A stretch of DNA of 64,000 bases, taken from assembly GCA_037074705.1 (NCBI GenBank), contig CM073591.1, positions 90,989,532 through 91,053,531 of the forward strand. Reading direction: 5' to 3'. The notes under the pieces were generated by a model, which was given only the letters and a program-made list of their open reading frames with translations, did not search any database and was not told the DNA's origin. Shown piece by piece: positions 55,799 through 64,000 of this stretch (its first letter is position 1; the number at the start of each line of letters is the position of its first letter). Both the position numbers and the translations under genes were made by a program. This stretch comes from Zhengitettix transpicula. Taxonomy: Eukaryota > Arthropoda > Insecta > Orthoptera > Tetrigidae.

Positions 55799-56035
55799 AT
55801 ACTATCACGGCCTCGCATCGAAGGGGTCCCGGGTTCGAATCCCGGCATGGGCATGGACGTTTGTGTTCGTCATGTTCGGGAAAACTGGAGTCACGGCTGA
55901 AGGATAATCGCTACGCTGACCACGTGCCACTTCCAAAAAAATCCCGGAATGTGACATGGAATATAACAGTCCGGCAGTCGTCCGGGTAGGCCAAGGTCCT
56001 CAATGGGCTGCAGAGTCATGGAGAAAGAAAATGGT
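55799..56035 (+). mobile_element. SINE-like element with B box
   Basis: A perfect B box GGTTCGAATCC at 55832-55842 sits in CCCGGGTTCGAATCCCGG, followed by CATGGGCATGGACG and a GC-rich body ending near GGGCTGCAGAGTCATGG and an A-rich stretch. The A box is degenerate or cut off. The words after the B box (GGGCATGGA) resemble the SINE at 41493, but the body differs. Confidence 0.6.
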
Positions 56036-56186
56036 TAAGATTTTTCCTTTATTACCAGTTTCCACTGAAGATAAAAAGTCAGGAGAATTACAAATTGAAG
56101 TTACAAGGAAATTTTAATTTTCTCAGATTCATTTTAAAAATTATTTTCTATTATAGAACGATGGCTTTCGCAGTGTATGTGGATAA

Positions 56187-56450
56187 ATGTGATTCCAACC
56201 GGGTGAAAACATTGCTCTTCCACAACGTTTCGGCGGCTTTCACTGCCATCATCTACAAGTAAAGTGCCTCGACGGCCGTCGCTATTGGGGAGTGGTGATC
56301 GACTCTCCCCACCTCTCGGGAGCTTGTCAAAATCAGAAGGAAACTTGCTAATACTATCTCAGGAGAATATTATAAGACAGGACCCAACACGATATCGGCA
56401 CTTCACTTGAAGATGATGGCAGTGACCGCCGTCGATAACAATAATGTTAT
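56187..56450. repeat. Foldback element C2, left part
   Basis: Left part of a C-type foldback element: GATTCCAACCGGGTG, then CACAACGTTTCGGCGG, a spacer, and the inner start of the right arm, GAAGATGATGGCAGTGACCG. It is interrupted at 56450 after AATAATGTTAT. The missing end is at 57716-57755. Confidence 0.75.
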
Positions 56451-57715
56451 TATAATAACTAAATATCTGACTTTATTATAAATATGTGGTCTTTAGTCAG
56501 GAAAAATTTAAAGTTTATTGCAAAAATCTATATTAAACACCCGATGTTTCGGCCTGGTTCTAGAAGATGATGAAACGTCATTATTTAATATATTGTAATA
56601 ATTTATATATAAACTGCAAATGAATGGCTGTGGCTGAATAAAAAGAACTATTATTAGAAAACAATTAAACAAAATTTATTATCGAAGTTAAATACAATTA
56701 TAATATTTGGGATCTCAGGGTCTTTATCTGGGTTTGATAAATGGGTGAATTTTATACAATCTATTACATTTAGCTTTTTAGGTAAATTAATTCGTCTGAA
56801 CCTCGACGAATTTTGTTGCGGACGAAAATAAGATTAAAGATTGAATTTAAATTAAAGAACTAAACAATTAAAGAAGTAAATAATTAACGAAGTGAATAAT
56901 TAAATAAAACGAAATAATTAAAGAACGATCTGACATATCTTTTAAAGGTGGTTTACAATCAATTTTAAAGTTTACTACTTACGGCCGCCCAGGTCTCAAT
57001 TTTGGTTTTTCTGTGCACACGATTTGGGGATATCACTGATTCTACTCATTAGAATTCGAACACACGGTAGTTGCTCTGGATCTCTGCTATCCTGGAACCT
57101 CGATCATCTCACCCTCAGCCAGTTTCCGGACGTAGGTCTCCTCAAAGTCTCTCTATGCAGAAATTTGTTCAGTTTGTGAAGCAAAACTTCTGCTTCCAAA
57201 CTGCGATTTTATAAGTCTCTCTATCAGAACTGGTTACTTGCGTTTTATGTAAACTATTAGCTCGCCGTTGGACTTCCTAGATAGCCCTATTCATAATTCT
57301 GGATCCACAGACTTTTACTGTTTCTATTTCTCTATGTGGACCGAACTACTATGTCCTAGTTCTCGACGTAGACTTTTTTTTCGCGTCTTGCCGCTGACTG
57401 AAGATTGCTTTTGAACTGTTCTATGTCCGCTGCTCAACTTTTTATACTGCAAATTTTCTGAATGGATATCTTCCCGCATCTGTGTCTGCCGTCCAACTAA
57501 CCAACATCGTCTCGTCGATTTTGAGCTCGTACAATCTCAACAATGTTTCTTTGTCTGGCGTGCCGCCTTGTTGCGGTGTCCGCTTTATATCCAATAATAA
57601 GTCCTCTACAATCCAACTTTATAATTATAATAATGAACTAATTACTAATTACTACAATATATTATTGCAATAAAACTTCATAAGTTTTTCTGACTAAAGG
57701 CCATTTATTTATTAA
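56451..57715. mobile_element. Foldback element D, inserted in C2
   Basis: Inserted in element C2 with an 11-bp direct duplication AATAATGTTAT (56440-56450 and 57716-57726). Its arms, about 56472-56593 and 57657-57715, are inverted copies: GTCTTTAGTCAGGAAAAATT and AAAGTTTATTGCAA at the left, GGCCTTTAGTCAGAAAAACT and GAAGTTTTATTGCAAT on the minus strand at the right. The middle contains GATGATGAAACG. The E4 element lies inside the right arm. Confidence 0.75.
56594..57656 (-). mobile_element. Solo-LTR-like element E4, inserted in D
   Basis: A 1063-bp element; on the minus strand it starts TGTAGTAATTAG and ends AATTATTACA, with ATAT on each side (56590-56593 and 57657-57660). It contains, in order on the minus strand, TGTCAGATCGTTC (within 56923-56945) and TTATCAAACCCAGATAAAGA (within 56711-56740), the two blocks shared with E2 and E3. 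The GC-richer middle, 57000-57590, has no domain. Confidence 0.7.
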
Positions 57716-57755
57716 AATAATGTTATCACCCTGTTGGAATCCCGAGAACACTTTG
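57716..57755. repeat. Foldback element C2, right end
   Basis: AATAATGTTATCACCCTG then TTGGAATCCCGAGAACACTT completes the inverted arm of the element that begins at 56187. Confidence 0.75.
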
Positions 57756-60245
57756 TTAATATTTTACGATTTACTGCATTTGTTAATGAGCTATGATTGA
57801 ACTTTTATAGATTGCTTTTATTACATGTTGGACTTCAGTAGTTGTAGTAAATGTAAAATGAGGTGAGACACTAATCGTTTTTTCATACTTCGTATTTATA
57901 TGTTCTGTTATGGGTTCATCAAACTTTAATCTAAATCTGCCACAATCGAGTTCAATAATTAATGAATAATTACGATTTTACTAGCCTCCAAGTACAGGAC
58001 TTCAAAAGTCGTTAGGCAAAATGACTTCCTTTTTCAAAATTAAAATCCGGACATGGACAATGTAGTGGTAGGTTTTTAAATGATGAAGTAAAGGGATATT
58101 TTACAGAATTTAATAAACATTTAACTGAACATGAGAAAATAAAATAAATACAAATTATGTGTGTTTAGCCGGGCAAAACAATTGGATCCCTTAATCCCAA
58201 GTTAGACCATGGTTTACGGTAATTCCCCCAGGTGCGTTATTGAGACACTTGGCAGTTACCAAGCGTTGATCTCTGGCCGTGATCATGTGGAACCCTCGAT
58301 CTCTCCGAGTCCTCTGGAAAACTGCAAGTTTGGGGCTGTACGTCCGTCCCTGACGACTGTTCGTCGTCTTTCTACACTTTCTTTACAGCCCCTTCGCTGG
58401 ATGTGAAATATCGATGTTGTCGATCAATTTTCGATCGATCTTTCCAGAACAAAGAAATATGATTGCTTCAGGCAGGCACGTGTTAATTCAATTTCTGGGA
58501 TTTTTGCAGAGACGTTTCCCACGGTGCGACAGTCCAGGCAACTTCCGAGGGTCGACACACTACGTGCCTAAAGTACAGACCGAAGGGATTATCTATCCGG
58601 CACGGCGGTGCCTGATCAAATTCCAACTTGCCAAGTTCTCAACCCTTGCTAATATCTAATTATATTAAAATGAAAAAAATATATATGTCAATAATAAAAC
58701 TATCGCTCTACAACAAGGTGAAACTATCATTAACGTAGTTTACTGGTATTTCAATTTCCGTGTTGTCTCATTGCGGTTGTTCCTTCCGGCTTCAGTGGCA
58801 AATAAATATCAGTTAATTTCCGCTTAAAAAGCGGACTACTGCATGGGAATTTCATTATAAAATGATAATTATAGGCGCGTAACGATTTGAATGAGAATAT
58901 TTGAATTATTCTCCAGTTTCGGTGTCGCATACCATTTTCGAGAGCTGCTGCATTCTGACACATTTGTTGTAAGGAAGACAGCATTTCTGTTCTGGCATTA
59001 CACCGATCAGATACGTGACTCGCAGTAAGAACGACCTTGATTTAATTAAAGACCTGTGTACCTGGAATTTTCTCTTCCCTGACACGGACGCTAAATTGCA
59101 TCACAACTGTAGTTACGTAATTCTAGGACGAACTAATTGTGAACGAATAACTTACATATTAAACATTATTAATTTTGAATTATACTTACTAATAATCCAA
59201 GGAATAATAATTATAATAATAGAATTTGTAACAAAGTGTTTATCCGAGGAAAAAATACTTGCCAGTGTTCTTCTTCTCTCTGATAAGTCTTGGAATGAAT
59301 ACACAAATACATCTTCTATGGAAAAACAAGCAAGAAAATGTAAATATATTAGAGTGTACTTGAAAATTTAAGTCCGTATTGTAAATATAAAATATACAGG
59401 AATGTAGTAATTTGAACATTGATTAATGGCTGCCATTTCCCATTAAATAAATGAATAAATTTAGTTTATAAATTATATTTAATTCGCTCTAAATTGAATT
59501 CATACAACAATTATACAAATTGATTGTATTGTTTTAAGATTTAGAGTTATATATTGACCTCATTACGTATCTACAGAGGAATTAGGACAGACAATAAAGA
59601 CAATTTCTCACACAAGTATCAAATTTCATTATATTAATAAATAAGAGAATATATATATTAAAATGACAAATCATTTATAATAATAAGTACACGATTAAAG
59701 TATTTACCACACAAAAAAAGAACATGTAACATTATTAGACAATGTTAATAATACAAAACAATAATACGAACTATTCTATTATTAACTACAGTCGGCGCCA
59801 CTAAAATGTAATATCCGGCCTCACCCATTGTCGAGCGGTGTTGCCAGATCGTTCCTCACTCACTACTCGTTCACTCATAGATAGGCCTGCGCGTCTTATA
59901 TTGGACACCATGTTTGGAATCGTGGCCGGAAGAGTCTGTTATCTTGTATTACATTTTCGTAACGTAAACTATTGTTAAATTTTAATTAAGCTGTGCACTC
60001 GGCACTGTTAAAGATAGGAACTAAAGATAGTGTAATATTATCTTTGTACCGTGTGTTTACCGCATACTATCCATTAATTATAGTAATTTAGTCTTCTGGA
60101 AAAGTATTGCTACTTGAGCTCATTTATTTAATAAATGTCATATACCAATAGAATAGCATAAAACTCATAACCTAGTAGGTAAATAAATCTGAATTGGATA
60201 TTTTATTGGTTGTATTTTTACGTATTTTTATATGAAATAAATAAT
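57756..60245. other. No supported gene
   Basis: A GC-richer segment, 58190-58660, carries two successive plus-strand ORFs (58209-58406 and 58414-58659) without recognisable domains. The ORF at 59015-59371 (+, 118 codons) is also unrecognised. A GC-richer patch at 59790-59940 is unexplained. Confidence 0.4.
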
Positions 60246-61124
60246 ACAGTTTTCTGACAAATAACAGAAAATATTTTTATTGATTTAAGACAACGTTTCA
60301 GTACGTGTTTGTACCTTCCTCAGGTCATTTTTGCTGCGAAATTGTACAAAATAAATTTGTTGTTATCAAATGTTGTTTGTAATCCTCTTCGGTTTGGCTG
60401 TGACCGCACTTATGAATAACTGCCTCGGAAGACCTTCTACAGTTTGTGTTTTTTAATATGATGTGAAAATAGTTTTTTTTTTTGTGTAGACAGGCTATGT
60501 ATAGGGTAATCCACATAGTGGCAACTCCCCTCTTATAGCATAGGAAAGGGATTTGAAAGGGGGGATGCGGAAGGGTGGAGGAAGGTAGCCAAGGGTTAAA
60601 TAGGGCCCCTGGGCTATAGTTTAAGGATCCTACCCGGCATTCGCCTAAAAGTAATGCAGGACAAACCCTATAAAAACCTGCATCAGGTAGGTCGGGCATT
60701 TGTTACTTGTCCCACGCCCTTTCGATGGCGGGTGAGGAGTTTGCTGTGGGGTCGCAGCTTTCCCCTCGCCATGCCTTGGCCAGTTTAGGAGGCAGCTGGC
60801 CAACTATTCCAATAGGAATAGCGGACAACTCTTACCGTATGCCCAAGGTCTGCGACCCCGGAACATACACCTCTCAAAACAGACCCAGGTGCCTCGGCAT
60901 GTTTTTAACATTTAGCATATTTATGTGAGTGTTTTTCAGTTTCATTATGTTAATAGTATATTATATTTTCTTCGACCACGTTTGTAAATTCATTAGCTTT
61001 TTGATAACAACAAATTTATATTGTACCATTTCTCCGCAGAAAAGACCTGCGTAATGTACAAACACGTACCGAAACGTGGTCTTAAATCAATGAAAATATC
61101 GTCTGTTATTGGTCAGAAAACAGG
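60246..61124. repeat. Foldback element B, interrupted by R1
   Basis: Arms 60246-60370 and 61005-61124 are inverted copies, sharing on the outer side CAGTTTTCTGACAAATAACA (left) and CTGTTTTCTGACCAATAACA (right, minus strand), and further in ATAAATTTGTTGTTATCAAA. Subterminal motifs read CCTGAGGAAGGTACAAACAC then GTACTGAAACG (left, minus) and CCTGCGTAATGTACAAACAC then GTACCGAAACG (right, plus). The R1 copy at 60472-60900 lies within the spacer. No transposase is encoded. Confidence 0.85.
60472..60900 (-). mobile_element. R1 retroposon, copy 13 (subfamily B)
   Basis: Copy with A tail (T run at 60472-60483 on the plus strand), 5'-truncated near CAGGTGCCTCGGCAT. It shares diagnostic changes with copy 15: CTATGTATAGGG or CTATGAATAGGG in place of CTACATGAGGG, CCCCTCTTATAGCATAGG, GGAAGGGTGGAGG, and TTTCCCCTCGCCATG or TTACCCCTCGCCATG. 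Confidence 0.9.
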
Positions 61125-61480
61125 ATATTTTATTGTTGGCCTTCGTTAGCGCGCACAAGCACTAAACCTTTCATTAATACCAAACGCACAAGTCTTCCTT
61201 GTCAGATCTCATTACCAGCGAAGGGATAACACGGCACTGTTCGTAAATCGACAAAGGCTGAACTAAGATCTACTGTTCAAAGAAGAAATAGTATTGAAAA
61301 TTACATCAGGCGAAACGTGTTTTATATATTTCAAGTCATCTTCTAGCTAGCTATAACAAGACTGTTGGAATCTGACTTCACTTCAGAATAAAAGAAGTAC
61401 AGGAATATTATAGGCTTTAACGAAGGTGTAAGACCCTGATCGAAAGAAAAGTTGTTTGATTTCCAACTTTAATCGACTGG
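61125..61480. other. No supported feature
   Basis: Unrecognised, except for a lone CATCAGGCGAAACGTG at about 61306, another instance of the foldback-type motif. Confidence 0.4.
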
Positions 61481-61700
61481 AACATGGTACAAATTGCTAC
61501 AGACTCGTATGAAATAATTTTTCCAGTGCAACGCAGAATCCCCGAGGATTATATTCGACGACGATGAACATAGAAGTGCGCCGACGAGGCAATCACGAAT
61601 CGTACTGTTAGGTATTGAAAATTTCCATATATCAGTTAGTTGTTTCCTCTGTCTAGTCTTGTACGAATGATCGCTTCTAGATAAGTGAGTGGTAAAAGGA
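61481..61700 (-). mobile_element. Possible LINE C-terminal fragment
   Basis: The minus-strand frame reads SYKTRQRKQLTDIWKFSIPN then STIRDCLVGALL. The pattern 'GKxSFxNRTIxDWNxLP', known from the C-terminal end of several insect LINE ORFs, fits loosely. There is no other LINE feature nearby. It could be chance. Confidence 0.35.
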
Positions 61701-62490
61701 AACGCCCCAAACCCCTGTCTCTCCGGATCCAAAACATCCACTCAAAAACAATCCATAATCCTCCCAATGTCCTTCAATTTTGTTCTTTTGACGAACACTT
61801 AGAAACACTAAAATCTCCTAATATTGACCTAACTCTCACCGAATATTCCAAAAATAACACTAGCTGTTAATATTCCATTTTAACATATTTATTATTTTTC
61901 AGTTTTGAGTTTTGTCAACTGAAACGTTGTGTGGTATTTATATTATCACTTTTTTGTCTGAATTGGCTATTTTTCTCATTCATTATTTTCAATCAGACGT
62001 AACTTTTTTCATTTATTATTTTTCGTTTATTCATGTATATGTATGTTTCAATACTTATAATATTTCTTTTCGTTTTTAGTTAATAAGTTATCTTGCAAGG
62101 AAAACATAAATCAGTCACAGGGGAACAGTAGTGTGCAGTTGCTGTGGCAGCAGTTGTTATCTAAAAAAAACTATCTTCTCTGAATTAGGAGCATCGATAA
62201 CAAGCAAATTTCACGGATTTATCAATAAATAACCGATAATTAATCAATCTTAATCAGTACACTGTAAAGTATAAATAATACAATAAATATAAATTCATAA
62301 ATCAACAAATCTCTTTCCGGAATTCATCCACTAGCGATCAGATTTACCAAATTATTTTCCGCGAAACACTTAGAATTTATATTGACTGCATACATATATA
62401 CACCGACGTATCATGGTGCTGCATGTGCTACCATATTTCAAAAAGCATATAAACTTCATGAAATGTCTTCGATGTTCTACTTTTCATACG
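61701..62490. other. No supported gene
   Basis: AT-rich. The ORF at 61685-61870 (+) is unrecognised. Confidence 0.45.
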
Positions 62491-63033
62491 TTTTTTTGTT
62501 TGTTTTTTTAGGGTAACAGGCTACATGAGGGTAATCCACATGCTGGCAACTCCCCTTTAATAGCATAGGAAGGGATTTGAATGGGGGGATGCGGAAGGGT
62601 AGAGGAAGGTAGCCAAGGGTTAACTAGGGCCCCCGGGTTATGGTTTAAGGATCCTACCCGGCAATTCGCCTAAAAGTGATGCAGGGAAAACCCTAGAAAA
62701 ACCTGCATCAGGTAGGTCGGGCATTTGGTAGTTGTCCCACGTCCTTCCGATGGCGGGAGAAGAATTTGCTGTGGGGACGCAGCATTCCCTTCTCCGTACC
62801 ACGACCAGCTTAGGAGGCAGCTGGCCGACTGTTCCAAAGGGAACACCGAACAACTCTTACCGTATGCCCAAGGTCTGTGACCCAGGAACATACACCTCTC
62901 AAAACAGGCCGAGGTGCCTCGGCTTATGGAAACTTAGTTCAATAACGGAGAAAGGAAAAGGCATCTCCAAAGGTAGCCCCTTCCTGTCTCTCCTACAAGG
63001 TTCTGCCTGCGAGAGAATAGGCCTCGCAGACAG
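62491..63033 (-). mobile_element. R1 retroposon, copy 14, full length
   Basis: About 540 bp, closest to the family consensus. It has an A tail (T runs at 62491-62509 on the plus strand), the 3' end GGGTAACAGGCTACATGAGG as read on the plus strand, and the 5' CTGCGAG/CTCGCAG palindrome at 63007-63029. Its high similarity to copies 1 and 2 suggests it is one of the younger insertions. Confidence 0.9.
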
Positions 63034-63040
63034 ATTTCCC

Positions 63041-63449
63041 CCTTTTTTTGGGGGGGGGGGGGTGTAAACAGACTATGAATAGGGTAATCCACATAGTAGC
63101 AACTCCCCTCTTATAGCATAGGAAAGGGATTTGAAAGAGGGGATGCGGAAGGGTGGAGGAAGGTAGCTAAGGGCTAACTAGGGCCCCCGGGTTATAGTTT
63201 AAGGATCCTACCCGGTATTCGGTTTAAAGTAATGCAGGACAAACCCTACAAAAACCTGCATCAGGTAGGTAGGGCATTTGGTACTTGTCCCACAACCTTT
63301 CGATGGCGGGAGAGGAGTTTGCTGTGGGGTCTCAGCTTACCCCTCGCCATGATGCCTTGGCCAGTTTAGGAGGCAGCTGGCCGACTATTCCAATATGAAT
63401 AGCGGACAACTCTTACCGTATGCCCAAGGTCTGCGACCCCGGAAACATA
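63041..63449 (-). mobile_element. R1 retroposon, copy 15 (subfamily B), adjacent to copy 14
   Basis: Starts right after the 5' end of copy 14 in the same orientation, separated only by a pyrimidine run and a run of about 13 G. It is 5'-truncated at GACCCCGGAAACATA. It carries the same diagnostic changes as copy 13. Confidence 0.9.
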
Positions 63450-63582
63450 AACTTACATTTGTGAACAAACTTTAATAAATGTTTGTTTACTTAAAGGAAT
63501 CATTTTTGTATTTAACATTTATATTTTAATATTCGTCCTGCCCGTGAACAAAGTTTTTTTCTCAACTGGCCCTACGGCAAGA

Positions 63583-63803
63583 ACTGTCGGCCACGCCTGT
63601 TCTAGACTATCTCATGGACCTCTAATGACTGAACCCAACCCTGTCAACTGCGACAAATGTAATTCTACATACAACACCCGACACGTAATAAATGAATGTG
63701 CAAACAAGGTTAAAAATAAATAAATTATGGAATTCCAGGCAACTACAAAGAATGCTTCAACGAACCTCGATTTATAAACCCAATCATTATTGAAAAGACT
63801 TGA
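63583..63803 (+). mobile_element. LINE C-terminal fragment with CCHC-like motif
   Basis: The plus-strand frame 63583-63723 reads TVGHACSRLSHGPLM and then CDKCNSTYNTRHVINEC, the C-x2-C-x9-H-x4-C motif found after the RNase H domain in I-type LINEs. After a stop and frameshift, 63729-63803 reads GIPGNYKECFNEPRFINPII, matching the next conserved stretch before the ORF end. One or two mutations separate the parts. It may belong to the same lineage as the RNase H fragment at 18649. The sequence to 64000 shows nothing further. Confidence 0.8.
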
Positions 63804-64000
63804 ACCTACTCAATAACATCTAAGGTAGCTCTTATTAATAACCTCGCTGTTTTGTAATCAGAGATTTCTACTGCTTGGTGTAATATCGTCTCTCCTTCTA
63901 CCAGTCTACCCCATATAATTTTCAATACTGTATATTGTAAATCAGTAAGCGTCACAAACCCTTTGGAATCGATGTTATCATAATGTAAAAAAATGTAGGA

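Noticed and set aside
1..64000. CRISPR array, bacterial operons, Shine-Dalgarno-led genes or rRNA
   Set aside because: No regularly spaced short repeats, no long coding frames and no rRNA-like sequence; the composition and elements are eukaryotic.

Overview
The window reads as non-genic nuclear DNA from a large, repeat-rich arthropod genome, most likely an insect. The reasons are AT-rich unique sequence, (TA)n and (CA)n microsatellites, one eukaryotic-type tRNA gene, mariner transposons, several non-LTR retrotransposon (LINE) lineages, tRNA-derived SINE-like copies, foldback elements and solo-LTR-like insertions. A cockroach- or termite-like species is only a guess. I see no intact protein-coding gene, no bacterial-type operon and no CRISPR array. 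Most open frames are short accidental ORFs or lie inside repeats.

Layout. 1-8000: mostly unrecognised AT-rich DNA holding tRNA-Thr(CGT), a small foldback element, one copy of the dominant retroposon (called R1 here), a 600-bp foldback element and a decayed LINE 3' end. 8000-14000: an internally deleted mariner, a decayed LDL-receptor-related (LRP-like) gene copy with about five LDLa modules and a YWTD remnant, a LINE tail and one weak candidate exon. 14000-30000: R1 copies, a hairpin, a 450-bp foldback element, an RNase H LINE fragment, (TA)n tracts with insertions beside them, and a tandem-unit region. 30000-33200: one LINE on the minus strand split by an R1 copy and by a mariner. 35000-46000: foldback elements, three solo-LTR-like elements flanked by ATAT, and one SINE. 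46000-50000: a mariner-LINE junction and a second LINE lineage. 52000-64000: five more R1 copies, a SINE-like element, a three-level nested insertion (foldback in foldback with a solo LTR inside), a foldback element containing R1, and a LINE tail at the right edge.

What ties the window together is layered transposition. R1 (15 recognisable copies, both strands) ends in poly(A), is variably 5'-truncated and has target-site duplications at its best-preserved copies, so it spread by target-primed reverse transcription, probably using LINE enzymes. The foldback elements carry at the same subterminal place a motif resembling the CUGAUGA-stem II-GAAAC half of a hammerhead ribozyme. The LTR-like elements begin TGTA, end CA and sit in ATAT/TATA tracts. 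All protein-coding transposon remnants are broken, so the region looks inactive now.

Limits: repeats were found by eye and edges are usually good to about 5-20 bp. Family names rest on protein motifs and termini, not on database searches.
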